Of a DNA stretch of 64,000 bases, positions 42,273 through 52,413 are shown piece by piece; position 1 is the first letter of the stretch, and each line of letters opens with the position of its first letter. The position numbers and the translations under genes are program-made. The notes beneath the pieces were generated by a model that saw only the letters and a program-made list of their open reading frames with translations, ran no database searches and had not been told where the DNA came from. Where the stretch lies: positions 2,418,001-2,482,000 of the forward strand of contig NZ_CP140152.1 in assembly GCF_034479515.1 (NCBI RefSeq), read 5' to 3'. This stretch comes from Duganella zoogloeoides (GTDB lineage Bacteria > Pseudomonadota > Gammaproteobacteria > Burkholderiales > Burkholderiaceae_D).

Positions 42273-44150
42273 TCAGTGGACCGTGTGAACGTTGTGAAAC
42301 TGCAGCGCGGCCAGGTTGGCGTAGATGCCGCCCAGCGCCACCAGCGACGCGTGGGTGCCGGTTTCGACGATCTTGCCATCTTCCATGACGATGATGCGGT
42401 CGGCGCGCTGCACGGTGGCCAGGCGGTGGGCGATGATCACGGTGGTGCGGCCGACCATGGCTGCTTCCAGCGCGCTTTGCACCAGGCGTTCCGACTCCGC
42501 ATCCAGCGCGCTGGTGGCTTCGTCGAGCAGCAGCAGCGGCGGGTTTTTCAGCAGCGCGCGGGCAATCGCGATGCGCTGGCGCTGGCCGCCGGACAGGCGC
42601 ACGCCACGCTCGCCCAGGAATGACTGGTAGCCCTGCGGCAGGCGTTCGATGAATTCGTGGGCGGCAGCCATGCGGGCGGCGGCAATCACCTCGTCGTCGG
42701 TGGCGTCGGCCCGGCCGTAGCGGATGTTTTCCATGGCGTTGGCCGAGAAGATCACCGTGTCTTGCGGGACGATGCCGATGGCGCCGCGCAGCGTGTGCAG
42801 GTCGAGCTGGCGGATGTCCACGCCATCGAGCTTGATGGCGCCGTGCTGCGGATCGTAAAAGCGCAGGAACAGCTGGAACAGCGTGGTCTTGCCAGCGCCC
42901 GATGGGCCGACCACCGCCACGGTTTCACCGGGCTTGATGTCGAGCGAGAGGCTGGTCAACGCTGCCGATTCGGGGCGCGACGGATACAGGAAAGTCACGT
43001 CCTCGAGGCTCAGCGACGCGCCATTGGCCGCGCGCGGCGGCAGCGCCAAAGGTTTGACGGGCGCCTCGATGGCCGACTTGACCGCCATCAGTTCCAGCAG
43101 GCGCTCGGTGGCGCCGGCTGCGCGCTGCGCTTCGCCCATCACTTCCGACAGCGCGCCGATGGCGCCGGCCACGATCGATGCGTACAGGATGAACTGGCCC
43201 AGGTCGCCGCCCGTCATTTCGCCGTTGATCACCGCGTGGGCGCCGAGCCACAGCACGAACACGATGGCGCCGAACACCAGCACGATGGCGATCATGGTCA
43301 GCATGGCGCGCGCGCGAATGCGGCGCATGGCGGTCTGGAACGCGCCTTCCACCGATGCGCTGAAGCGGTTCGATTCGATCTTTTCGTGGGTAAAGGCCTG
43401 TACCGTGGGCATGGCGTTGAGGATTTCGCCGGCCATGGCGGAGGCGTCGGCCACCCGGTCCTGCGAATCGCGCGAGAGCTTGCGCACGCGGCGGCCGAAA
43501 ATGATGATCGGCAGGACGGTGAGCACCAGCAGGCCGATGATGATGGCCGAGAGCTTGGGGCTGGTCACGAACAGCATCACCAGGCCGCCGATGAACAGCA
43601 GCGAGTTACGCAGCGCCATCGAGATGCTGGTGCCCACCACGGCCTGGATCAGCGTGGTGTCGGTGGTGATGCGCGAGAGGACTTCGCCGGTTTGCGTGGT
43701 TTCGAAAAACTCGGGGCTTTGCTTGACGACGTGGCTGTAGACGGCGTCGCGGATGTCGGTGGTGACGCGTTCGCCGAGCCACGACACGGTATAAAAACGC
43801 GCGGCCGTGGCCAGCGCCAGCACCGTGGCCAGGCCGAACAGCGCCAGGAACACCAAGTCCACGTGCTTGATGCTCTTGTCACCGACTGCGCCCGGCACGC
43901 TGGCGGCGCTGCCGAAACCGAGGTCGATCATCTGCTTGAAAGCGGCGGGAATGGCCAGTGTGGCAGCGGCGGCGACCAGCAGCGCCAGGCCGGCCATGAC
44001 GAACTGCCGTTTGTATGGCGCCAGGAACGGCAGCAGGCCGCGCAGGGTGGCAATGCTGCCTTTTTCGGCGATGCGCGCGGTGGAGGGCGCGGTGGACTGC
44101 GCGGGGGCGGGCTTGCTGTTGCCAGTGCTGGCGGTGGTGCTATTGGTCAT
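42273..44150 (-). CDS. ABC exporter, MsbA/LmrA-like (fused TM and ATPase)
   Basis: This 625-residue half-transporter has six TM helices (about 40-330) and an ATPase domain with Walker A GPSGAGKTT, signature LSGGQRQRIAIARALL, Walker B LLLLDEATSALD and switch His in IIAHRLATVQ. Lipid or multidrug export is possible; the substrate cannot be read. A low-complexity Ser/Thr/Pro N-terminus (1-28) precedes TM1. Confidence 0.9.
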   Translation of the reverse strand: MTNSTTASTGNSKPAPAQSTAPSTARIAEKGSIATLRGLLPFLAPYKRQFVMAGLALLVAAAATLAIPAAFKQMIDLGFGSAASVPGAVGDKSIKHVDLVFLALFGLATVLALATAARFYTVSWLGERVTTDIRDAVYSHVVKQSPEFFETTQTGEVLSRITTDTTLIQAVVGTSISMALRNSLLFIGGLVMLFVTSPKLSAIIIGLLVLTVLPIIIFGRRVRKLSRDSQDRVADASAMAGEILNAMPTVQAFTHEKIESNRFSASVEGAFQTAMRRIRARAMLTMIAIVLVFGAIVFVLWLGAHAVINGEMTGGDLGQFILYASIVAGAIGALSEVMGEAQRAAGATERLLELMAVKSAIEAPVKPLALPPRAANGASLSLEDVTFLYPSRPESAALTSLSLDIKPGETVAVVGPSGAGKTTLFQLFLRFYDPQHGAIKLDGVDIRQLDLHTLRGAIGIVPQDTVIFSANAMENIRYGRADATDDEVIAAARMAAAHEFIERLPQGYQSFLGERGVRLSGGQRQRIAIARALLKNPPLLLLDEATSALDAESERLVQSALEAAMVGRTTVIIAHRLATVQRADRIIVMEDGKIVETGTHASLVALGGIYANLAALQFHNVHTVH

Positions 44151-44178
44151 CGTGTGGCTTATCTGGTTATTCCAACTA

Positions 44179-45270
44179 CTACAATTTCATGGGGCGGACA
44201 TAGCCCGTCAGTTCGAGGTACGCGCGGCCGACGCGCCGGCCGTCGCGGCGCAGCAGCACCGCGCCTTCCCAGTACACGGCGCCGGTCGAGCGGCGCGAGT
44301 CGAGTTCCTGGTCGTCCTGCAGCGGTTCCACCTGCCAGATGGTGGCGCCGGTGGTCAACCGCAAGGCCACCGGATATTCTGCCTTGGTACGCGGCGAACG
44401 CCAGCGCCGCTGCGGTGTGAAATCCACCTGTTCCGGCGCAAACTGCGTGATCTTACCGGAAGCGTCGCGCCATGTCGCGTGGGCCCATAGTTTACCACCT
44501 GTCTTGCTGCGGATCTGGAAAGCCATCAGGGCGCCGCCGTCGTCGAGGTTGGCGCCGATCCATTCCCAGCCCGCCGCCTCGGCATCGAGCACCTGCGACG
44601 ACCATTCGTGGTCCAGCCACGACGCGCCTTTGACCGGCACCGCCTTGCCGGCGCGGGTGATGGTGCCGGTGGTGGTGAGCTGCGGCTCGCTGTAATAGTA
44701 GCTGGCCTGGGCGGGGCGCGGTCCCTTGCGCGAAAAGCCGCCCACGCCCTGTACCAGCACCGGCTGCGACGGCGCCAGCTTGAGCTGCAAGGTAAAGCCG
44801 GACGCCTCGACGTGGACCGCGTAGCTGCCGTCAGGCTGGCGCGCCATGCGCCAGTCTTCGAGCTTGATGTCGGTGTCGCCCACCTTGGCGTAGGCCAGTC
44901 CCAGGCCCTCGCGGGCGCTGCGCTGGTCGTGCAGCAGCTTGCCGTTGGCGGTGTCGGACAGCGCCGCGTGGCCGATGATCAGTTGCTTCGGTGCGAACTG
45001 GCTGGGGTTGGCGCGGTCATGGTCGCTGGCGCTGCGGAAGAACGTGACCTGGTAGCCGAGCGACTTGCCGTCTGCGGCCTCGACCCAGCCGGTCACGTAC
45101 CACCATTCGGTCTTGTAGTCGGGGTGGGCGCCGTAATCAAGCGGGAATTGCAGTGCCGCGCCGGGCGCCAGCGGGGTGACGGCCGCGAACTTTGGCGCGG
45201 CGGCCCATGCGGGAACAGTCCCAGCCCACAGCAGGGCCACCATGGCCAGCAACAATCGTACGAGCGGCAT
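44179..45270 (-). CDS. AttH/CrtC lipocalin-like protein
   Basis: The 363-residue exported protein has a signal peptide (1-24, VPAWAA) and the AttH/CrtC double-lipocalin pattern: PDYKTEWWYVTGWV, GYQVTFFRS and WLDHEWSS. CrtC-type proteins include carotenoid hydratases; other members sit beside FtsX-type ABC transporters and have unknown function. The start overlaps the permease stop by one base (TAATG), so it is coupled to that gene and probably works with it rather than in carotenoid metabolism. Confidence 0.82.
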   Translation of the reverse strand: MPLVRLLLAMVALLWAGTVPAWAAAPKFAAVTPLAPGAALQFPLDYGAHPDYKTEWWYVTGWVEAADGKSLGYQVTFFRSASDHDRANPSQFAPKQLIIGHAALSDTANGKLLHDQRSAREGLGLAYAKVGDTDIKLEDWRMARQPDGSYAVHVEASGFTLQLKLAPSQPVLVQGVGGFSRKGPRPAQASYYYSEPQLTTTGTITRAGKAVPVKGASWLDHEWSSQVLDAEAAGWEWIGANLDDGGALMAFQIRSKTGGKLWAHATWRDASGKITQFAPEQVDFTPQRRWRSPRTKAEYPVALRLTTGATIWQVEPLQDDQELDSRRSTGAVYWEGAVLLRRDGRRVGRAYLELTGYVRPMKL

Positions 45271-47840
45271 TACCAGTCCTCCCTGACGGCGCGGATCGGA
45301 CCACCGGACAGCGATTGCCGGCCCGCCAGCAGCGCCGTCAGCGCGGCGGCCGCCAGCAGCAGCGCAGCGACGGCCGCCAGCAGGCCCCACGGCAGGTGCA
45401 GTTGCATGGTCCAGTGGAACGACTGCGGATTGACCACGAACACCAGGATCAGGCTGATCACCCAGCCCAGCACGAAACCGGTGGCGATGCCGAGCGCGGT
45501 GAGCGACCCACCCTCGATGGCCAGGATGGCCAGGATCTGGCGCCGCGTCACGCCCACGTGGCGCAGCATGCCGAACTCCCTGGCGCGCGCCAGCGTCTGC
45601 GCTGAAAAGGTCGCGGCCACGCCGAACAGGCCGATGACGATGGCGATCGCTTCCAATAAATAGGTGATGGCAAAGCTGCGGTCGAAAATCTTCATCGACA
45701 TGTCGCGGATGTCCGAGGGGGTGCTGATGTCCAGGGTGGCGGCGAACGGCAGCGCCTTCAAGTCCCGTTCCACGCCGGCGTGGCTGCTGCCTGGCGCGAG
45801 CCACAGCGCCACGCTGCTGGCATCCCGGTCGCCGGTGATGGCGCGGTAGTCAGCCAGACGCATCTGGATCGAGCCGGTGGGCCGCGCATAGTCGCGCCAC
45901 ACGCCGGCCACCGTGAACGGCTGCTGGCGGCCTGCCAGCGGCAATTCGATGCGGGCGCCCACCTGCATGCCGTACAAATCGACCATCGCCTCCGAAATCC
46001 AGACGGGCGGCGGCTCGCCCGGCACTGGCGTGCGGATAGCGCCGACCATCGCCAGCACCTTGCCGGGATCATTCGCATCGACATCGCGCGCAATCAGCGC
46101 CACGGCGGGGCGGTCGGCCGCCAGCGCGATGGCCTGCACGCGCAGGAAGTCGGTGCCATCGACGCCGGGCAGCGCGGCGATGGCCTGCTGTTCGGCCGGC
46201 CGCAGCCTGGCCGTGGCGCCGCCGCTGACGGTGCTCACGTAGATATCGGCCGGCAGGATGTGGCGCATCCAGTCGTCGAGCGACACCCGGAAGCTCGACA
46301 CCATGATCGCCATCGCCACCATCAGGCTAAAGCTCGACAGCACGCCGCCCAGCGCGATGCCGGCCTGGCTCGACGCATTGGCCAGCCGCGCCAGCGTGAG
46401 CGTGAGCACCGGTGAGGCGCCCGGGCGTCTGGCGACGACCGCGCTCCAGCGCCGGTGCGCAGCGTGAAACACGCCGGCAGCCAGGCGCGGCATCAGCGCG
46501 ATCACGCTGATCAGCAGCAGCGCGATCGACAGGTAACCGAAAATCGGCAGCTCGAAGACGGGCGGCGCCTGCGACAGCAGCGCCGCCACCGCGATGCCGG
46601 CCAGCGGCGGCCACACGGTGGCCAGGCGCGAAATCGCCGCTTCCTCGGTACCGGACTTGAGCGCCACGGCCGGCTTGGCGCGTGCCGCATCCCAGGCCGG
46701 GGCGGCGCAGCCCAGCAGCGCGACGGCGACGCCCAGCGCAAAATACACGCCAGCGGCCACCGGGGTGAAATGCACGGTGGGACGCACGCCGGAAAAGAAG
46801 CCGGCGCCCAGGTCGGCGCCCATGAAATGCAGTGCGGTTGCCGCCAGCGCATAGCCGGCAGCGATGCCGAGGGCCGAACCCAGTACGCCCAGGCACAGGC
46901 CTTCGAGCAGGATCTGGCGCAGCAACCGGCGCCGCTCCATGCCCAGCACGCGCAGCAGCGCGAACTGGCTGCGGCGCCGGATCACCGACAGGGCCTGGGT
47001 GGAAAATACCAGGAAGGCGCCGGTAAACAGCGCGACCAGCGCGAGAACCGTCAGGTTGACGCGATAGGCGCGGCTCATGCCCTCGTTGCGGCTGCTCTGG
47101 TCTTCGTCGTTGGGCTGGTTCACCAGGAAACGGCCCGGGTAGTGGCGTTGCAGGCGCTGCTGCAGCCGGGTTTTGAATACATCGCGGTTGACGCCGTCGC
47201 GCAGCTTGAGGTCCACCCGCGACAGCTTGCCCAGCCGGTCGAAGCGCCACTGCGCCGCGCCGATGTCCATCACGCCCAGGCGCTGGCCGGCGCGCGCGCT
47301 TTGCAGGGCGCCCGCGTAGCGCAGCGCCACCGTGCCCACGCCGAGCTGGAAGGGCAATGGCTGCTCTGCCTTTGCCGAGAGCCACTGCTGCGCGGCTGGC
47401 GACAGAAAAATCGCGTCGTCGGCAAGGGTGTCCTGCAAGTGTTCTTCGGAGGGGGCGCCCACCAGGTCGGGCGAAATGAAGCCAGCGCGGAAGACGTCGA
47501 TGCCGATGATCTTGAGCGCGCTGCGCTGGCCCGGAATCGAGGCTTCCACTTCCAGGATGGGCGAGGCGACCGCCACTTCCGGCAGGGCGGCAAGCAGCGG
47601 GTAGACCGCTTCATCGAAAGTGGGTTCGGTGCCGCGCACCTGCACATCGGCCACGCCGGACAGGCCCTTGATGGCCGACGAGAATTCGTTGAAGGCGGCA
47701 GCGTTGATCAGGTGGATGGCGAAGCCGAGCGCGATGCCGATGGCAATTGCCGCCACCGCCACCAGCGTGCGCACCGGGTGCGCCCGCCATTCGCCCAGCA
47801 GCAGCCAGCTTCCCAACCGTCCCGGCGCCAGCGCCGTCAT
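45270..47840 (-). CDS. Large FtsX/MacB-type ABC permease (856 residues)
   Basis: The protein carries two FtsX domains: an N-terminal TM helix (about 24-48), a first periplasmic domain (about 50-260), three TM helices, a second TM bundle and periplasmic domain, then three C-terminal helices. A characteristic stretch is LARAREFGMLRHVGVTRRQILAI. This layout is that of permeases such as YbbP, which handle lipids or lipoprotein-like molecules with a LolD-type ATPase. No such ATPase is in this cluster. It overlaps the upstream DUF4124 gene (TGATG) and the downstream lipocalin gene (TAATG). Confidence 0.88.
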   Translation of the reverse strand: MTALAPGRLGSWLLLGEWRAHPVRTLVAVAAIAIGIALGFAIHLINAAAFNEFSSAIKGLSGVADVQVRGTEPTFDEAVYPLLAALPEVAVASPILEVEASIPGQRSALKIIGIDVFRAGFISPDLVGAPSEEHLQDTLADDAIFLSPAAQQWLSAKAEQPLPFQLGVGTVALRYAGALQSARAGQRLGVMDIGAAQWRFDRLGKLSRVDLKLRDGVNRDVFKTRLQQRLQRHYPGRFLVNQPNDEDQSSRNEGMSRAYRVNLTVLALVALFTGAFLVFSTQALSVIRRRSQFALLRVLGMERRRLLRQILLEGLCLGVLGSALGIAAGYALAATALHFMGADLGAGFFSGVRPTVHFTPVAAGVYFALGVAVALLGCAAPAWDAARAKPAVALKSGTEEAAISRLATVWPPLAGIAVAALLSQAPPVFELPIFGYLSIALLLISVIALMPRLAAGVFHAAHRRWSAVVARRPGASPVLTLTLARLANASSQAGIALGGVLSSFSLMVAMAIMVSSFRVSLDDWMRHILPADIYVSTVSGGATARLRPAEQQAIAALPGVDGTDFLRVQAIALAADRPAVALIARDVDANDPGKVLAMVGAIRTPVPGEPPPVWISEAMVDLYGMQVGARIELPLAGRQQPFTVAGVWRDYARPTGSIQMRLADYRAITGDRDASSVALWLAPGSSHAGVERDLKALPFAATLDISTPSDIRDMSMKIFDRSFAITYLLEAIAIVIGLFGVAATFSAQTLARAREFGMLRHVGVTRRQILAILAIEGGSLTALGIATGFVLGWVISLILVFVVNPQSFHWTMQLHLPWGLLAAVAALLLAAAALTALLAGRQSLSGGPIRAVREDW

Positions 47841-48328
47841 CAGCGGGGGCACTCCAGGGCCAGCAGCTCGGCGGCGCGGCGGGCCTTGAGGCGGGCGGCA
47901 TCGACCGTGGCGGCCGTGGCGCGGCGCGCGTCGTCGTCGGCCCACTGGCGATTGAGGCGCAGCTTGCCGCATTTGCGCTCGTGCGTGGCGGCCAGTTGCG
48001 CGGCCTTGGCGTCAAGCTTTGCTTCGCGTTCGTCGCGCGCTACGCGGGTCTTTTCCAGCGCCGCCGCTTCCTTGCGGGCGCGGGCCAGGCTGGCTGCGGC
48101 TGCGGCTGTCGCTGCCGGTTCAGCGCGCGGCGCGACCGGTATGGCCAGAGTACTGGCCCAGGTGGCGGCGGCAGGGCAGGGCGTATCGCCATAGCTGACC
48201 TTGCCGTCGACGATGCATTTGTGGATGTCTTGCGCGTGCACCGGATGCAGGGTGGTCGCGCACAGCAGGGCCGTGGTCATCACGCCGACCGGCCCGTACA
48301 GATGAGGTTGCATGGCTGTCCCGTTCAC
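47840..48328 (-). CDS. DUF4124 domain periplasmic protein
   Basis: The 162-residue product has a signal peptide, a DUF4124-type motif with paired Cys (IHKCIVDGKVSYGDTPCP), and a charged Ala/Arg-rich helical tail with C near HERKCGKL and ALECPR. DUF4124 has no known function. The GTG start overlaps the stop of the FAD gene (GTGA); an ATG at 48313 is an alternative. It occupies the place where an ABC ATPase gene is expected before the permease. Confidence 0.72.
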   Translation of the reverse strand: MNGTAMQPHLYGPVGVMTTALLCATTLHPVHAQDIHKCIVDGKVSYGDTPCPAAATWASTLAIPVAPRAEPAATAAAAASLARARKEAAALEKTRVARDEREAKLDAKAAQLAATHERKCGKLRLNRQWADDDARRATAATVDAARLKARRAAELLALECPR

Positions 48329-49743
48329 AAAATTTTCCCGGGATTCATGATACCGAGCGGGTCCAGCGCACCTTTGATGGCCCGCATCATGTTCAGCTCC
48401 ACTGCCGATTTATGGTGCACCAGCTCGTCTCTTTTCAGCATACCGATGCCGTGCTCGGCCGAAATCGAGCCGCCAAAAACTTCCACGCTGTCGTACACCA
48501 CGCGGTTGACCTCGTCCTGTTTGTGCAGGAATGCGTCGTTGGACACACCGTCGGGCGGCGCCACGTTGTAGTGCAGGTTGCCGTCGCCGAGGTGGCCGAA
48601 GCACACCAGCTGGCAGCCGGGGAAGGCGGCTTCGAGCTTCGGTCCGGTGGCGGCGATGAACTCGGCGATGCGCGAGACCGGCAGCGAGATGTCGTGCTTG
48701 ATGTTCTTGCCCGCCTTGGCCTGCGCCAGCGGGATATGCTCGCGCAGCTGCCACAGGCCGGTCGATTGGGCCATCGACGTGGCCACCACCGCGTCGTCGA
48801 TCACATCGCCGTCCAACGCCGCGCCAATGGCCCGTTCCAGCAGGCCCACGGCATGGGCTTCGGACTCGCTGCTCGAGAGCTCCAGCAGCACATACTGGGC
48901 GTGCGGCGTTTTGAATGGCTGCGGCAGTTGCGGGAATTCGCGCGCGACCAGCGCCAGGCAATACTGCGACATCAGCTCGAAGCCGGTCAGGCTCGCACCG
49001 CAGTGGTCCTGCATCAGGTTCAGCAGGCGGAGCGCGTGAACGGGCGAGGGCAGCGCCGCCAGCGCGGTAATCGCGGCTTTCGGCTGCGGGTACAGTTTCA
49101 GCACCGCCCCCGTGATCACGCCCAGCGTGCCTTCCGCGCCGATAAACAGGTCGCGCAGGTCGTAGCCGGTGTTGTCCTTGCGTAGCCCGCGCAAGCCGTT
49201 CCATATCTCTCCCTGCGGTGTGACCACTTCCAGGCCCAGGCACAGGTCGCGCGTGTTGCCGTAACGGAGCACGGCGGTGCCGCCCGCGTTGGTGGCCAGG
49301 TTGCCGCCGATGGTGCAACTACCCTCGGCCGCCAGCGACAGCGGGAACAAACAGCCTTGCGCGGCGGCCGCTTCCTGGGCGTGCTGCAGGATGCAGCCGG
49401 CATCGACGGTCATGGTGCGGTTGACGGCGTCGACCTGGCGCACGGCATTCATGCGCGCCAGCGACAGCACCACGGCGGCGCCGCCGCCGTCGGGCACGCT
49501 GCCCAGCACCAGTCCGGTGTTGCCGCCCTGCGGCACGATCGGCACGCGCCACTGCGCGCAGGTGCGCACCAGGGCCGCAACTTCGGCCACCGTGGCGGGC
49601 CGCAGCACGGCCAGTGCCCGGCCCGTGTAGCGCCCGCGCTGGTCGGTGAGGAAGGCGGCCTTGTCGGAATCGAGGTCGAGGACGTAATCCGCGCCAACGA
49701 TGGCGCGGCACTGGTCGAGGAAAGCGTTGGTTATTTCCGTCAT
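48325..49743 (-). CDS. FAD-linked oxidase (GlcD/D-lactate dehydrogenase-like)
   Basis: The 472-residue FAD enzyme of the FAD_binding_4/FAD-oxidase_C type has the PQGGNTGLVLGSVPDGGG block, CTIGGNLATNAGGTAVLRYGNTRD, and a C-terminal ISAEHGIGMLKRD. It oxidises 2-hydroxy acids such as D-lactate or glycolate; substrate cannot be told. It starts four bases within the DUF2069 stop region (ATGA-type overlap) and ends overlapping the DUF4124 gene. Confidence 0.88.
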   Translation of the reverse strand: MTEITNAFLDQCRAIVGADYVLDLDSDKAAFLTDQRGRYTGRALAVLRPATVAEVAALVRTCAQWRVPIVPQGGNTGLVLGSVPDGGGAAVVLSLARMNAVRQVDAVNRTMTVDAGCILQHAQEAAAAQGCLFPLSLAAEGSCTIGGNLATNAGGTAVLRYGNTRDLCLGLEVVTPQGEIWNGLRGLRKDNTGYDLRDLFIGAEGTLGVITGAVLKLYPQPKAAITALAALPSPVHALRLLNLMQDHCGASLTGFELMSQYCLALVAREFPQLPQPFKTPHAQYVLLELSSSESEAHAVGLLERAIGAALDGDVIDDAVVATSMAQSTGLWQLREHIPLAQAKAGKNIKHDISLPVSRIAEFIAATGPKLEAAFPGCQLVCFGHLGDGNLHYNVAPPDGVSNDAFLHKQDEVNRVVYDSVEVFGGSISAEHGIGMLKRDELVHHKSAVELNMMRAIKGALDPLGIMNPGKIL

Positions 49744-50147
49744 TTGACCGTGGTGACCTTTACCTTGTCGAGCAGTTCCTTGGCCAGTTTTTTCGCCGCC
49801 CGTTTATACGGGCGCAGGTATAGCAGCGCGCAGGCGAAATACACGCAGACGATGATCGCCTCGCCCCAGCCCAGCCAGGCCGACTCGCGGTCGGCGTCGC
49901 TCCAGCCACGCACGATGCCCTCGGTGAAGTACAGCAGTATCATCATCGACGTCCACTGCAAGGTGTAGATGTCGCGCTTCCACACGCCGTACAAAGGCAG
50001 CAGCAGCGGGGCGGCCTTGAGCACCAGCCACGAACCGCCCGGTTTCAGCGGCGCGATCACCATTTCCCACAACACGCACCACACGATCAGCAGGCCCAGG
50101 CTGCCGACGGCGCCCCAGTGAAAATACTTGTGCAAGGTGGTGTGCAT
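49740..50147 (-). CDS. DUF2069 membrane protein
   Basis: This 135-residue inner-membrane protein has four predicted helices (SLGLLIVWCVLWEMVI, WLVLKAAPLLLPLYGV, TLQWTSMMILLYFTEGIV, AIIVCVYFACALLYL) and a basic tail. The pattern is DUF2069, often downstream of wrbA. Function unknown. The ATG was chosen from the conserved start MHTTLHKYFHWGA. Confidence 0.85.
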   Translation of the reverse strand: MHTTLHKYFHWGAVGSLGLLIVWCVLWEMVIAPLKPGGSWLVLKAAPLLLPLYGVWKRDIYTLQWTSMMILLYFTEGIVRGWSDADRESAWLGWGEAIIVCVYFACALLYLRPYKRAAKKLAKELLDKVKVTTVK

Positions 50148-50158
50148 GGCGTCGTCCT

Positions 50159-50785
<627 letters not shown>

Positions 50786-50849
50786 TTAAAGCGGGCGCAG
50801 GCGGTGTGAAAAATCGGCTGCTGCGGCTCCTGAATTCCGATTATCGCTC

Positions 50850-52226
50850 ATGTTCCAAAAATATATACAACCGATTTTCTTCTACCTGCTGCGCACCTGC
50901 CGCAACGGCGTCAATACCGTGCGCGCGCTGTCGTGGTCCGAGGTGCGCGACCTGGTGCTGTTCGCCCACCGCCGCCTGCGCGAGGAAAGCCTGCCGCAAG
51001 TGGCCGGCAGCCTCACGTTCACCACCGTGTTTGCGCTGGTGCCGCTGCTCACCATCGCGTTGGCGATTTTTACCACCTTCCCGATGTTCAATACCTTCCG
51101 CGCGTCGCTGGAAGCGTATTTCGTCCAGAGCGTGATGCCCAAGACGATCTCGGCCACCATCCTCAACTACCTGACCATGTTTGCGTCCAAGGCCACGCGG
51201 CTGTCGGCGGTGGGTGCGGTGGCGCTGATATTCACGTCGATCGCCATGATGAACCTGATCGAGCGCGTGTTCAACCGCATCTGGCGCGTGCGTGGGGAGC
51301 GCAGCTGGACCCGCCGCATCCTGGTCTATTGGGCCATTATCACGTTGGGGCCGCTGCTGATCGGCGTCTCGCTGACGCTGTCGTCCACCGTGTTCATGGC
51401 CACGTCCGACCTGTTCGAGCAGTTTCCGGTGGTGGGCGCCATCGTGTACACGTTCGCGTCGCTGGCTGTGACCACCGCCAGTTTTACGTTGCTGTACGTG
51501 GCGGTGCCCAATCGCGATGTCGATTGGTACGACGCCGCCTGGGGCGGCCTGGTGGCCGGCGTGGCATTCGAACTGGCCAAGCGCGGCTTCGCCATTTTCA
51601 TCACGCAGTTCCCCACGTATTCCAAGATCTATGGCGCGCTGGCGGCCTTGCCGCTATTCTTGGTGTGGATTTATGTGTCGTGGGTGATCACCCTGATCGG
51701 CGCCTTGCTGGTGGCCGCGCTGCCGGTGGTCAAATACGAGCGCTGGTGGCACGAGGCCAAGCCTGGCGGCGAATTCGTCGATGCCATGGCGATCCTGAAA
51801 GTGCTGTTCCTGGCATGCAAATGCGGCGACACGGCATTGGTCAGCGCCGGCACCATCCGCACCCGCACCCGGCTGGGTTTTGACGAGATGGATGCCTTGC
51901 TTGAAAAAATGCTGGCCGAGGGCTGGGTGGGGCGCGTCAACGTGCCGGCGCCGCGCCGGGTGCAGTGGGGCAAGCGCGTGTCCGACGGCAGCGACCACTG
52001 GGTGTTGCTGGCCAATGTAGAGAAACTGACGCTGGCCGAGGTGTACCGGCTGTTCGTGTTCGGCGGCATGGCGGTCAATGCCGGCGTGGTGGACGATGAC
52101 ACGGACGAGCGCGACAAGCTCTCGGCGCGCGAGGCGGCGCAACTGGCGCGCGAGGTGGAAAACGCTGTCGAAACCGGGCTCGGCAAAAGCCTGGCAGACC
52201 ACTTCGGCCCCATCGATTGCCGCTGA
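50850..52226 (+). CDS. yihY: YihY/UPF0761 family inner-membrane protein
   Basis: The 458-residue protein has five or six TM helices in the first 290 residues (FTTVFALVPLLTIALAIF, VGAVALIFTSIAMMNLIERVFNRIWRV, FLVWIYVSWVITLIGALLVAALP), the UPF0761 signature. A cytoplasmic C-terminal domain (about 300-458) is extended relative to E. coli YihY and contains a winged-helix-like segment (FDEMDALLEKMLAEGWVGRV). Former annotation as RNase BN is not supported for this family. Divergent from wrbA. Confidence 0.88.
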   Translation: MFQKYIQPIFFYLLRTCRNGVNTVRALSWSEVRDLVLFAHRRLREESLPQVAGSLTFTTVFALVPLLTIALAIFTTFPMFNTFRASLEAYFVQSVMPKTISATILNYLTMFASKATRLSAVGAVALIFTSIAMMNLIERVFNRIWRVRGERSWTRRILVYWAIITLGPLLIGVSLTLSSTVFMATSDLFEQFPVVGAIVYTFASLAVTTASFTLLYVAVPNRDVDWYDAAWGGLVAGVAFELAKRGFAIFITQFPTYSKIYGALAALPLFLVWIYVSWVITLIGALLVAALPVVKYERWWHEAKPGGEFVDAMAILKVLFLACKCGDTALVSAGTIRTRTRLGFDEMDALLEKMLAEGWVGRVNVPAPRRVQWGKRVSDGSDHWVLLANVEKLTLAEVYRLFVFGGMAVNAGVVDDDTDERDKLSAREAAQLAREVENAVETGLGKSLADHFGPIDCR

Positions 52227-52252
52227 TAACCGGGTTTTGGTTGCGGTGCAGC

Positions 52253-52276
52253 ATAAGAGTGTTGCAACACTCTTAT
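52253..52276. promoter_or_regulatory. Perfect 24-bp palindrome upstream of the CBS gene
   Basis: ATAAGAGTGTTG and CAACACTCTTAT abut with no loop. The site lies 26 bases after the yihY stop and about 140 bases before the CBS gene. With no T-tract and no loop it is more like an operator for a dimeric regulator than a terminator. Confidence 0.5.
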
Positions 52277-52413
52277 CAAATTCTTGCGATATCGTGGGGC
52301 GTGGCGCTGGATTTTTCGCCATGCATAGGCTACATTCGGCTTAGGCTTAAACACTAAAATTAATAATGACATCATCTACCCACGAAGCCTCTCAGCGGAC
52401 AGGACGGTCAAAT

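Noticed and set aside
52235..52280. The 24-bp palindrome as a terminator for yihY.
   Set aside because: A terminator needs a loop and T-tract; this palindrome has neither. The flanking bases are not T-rich on either strand.
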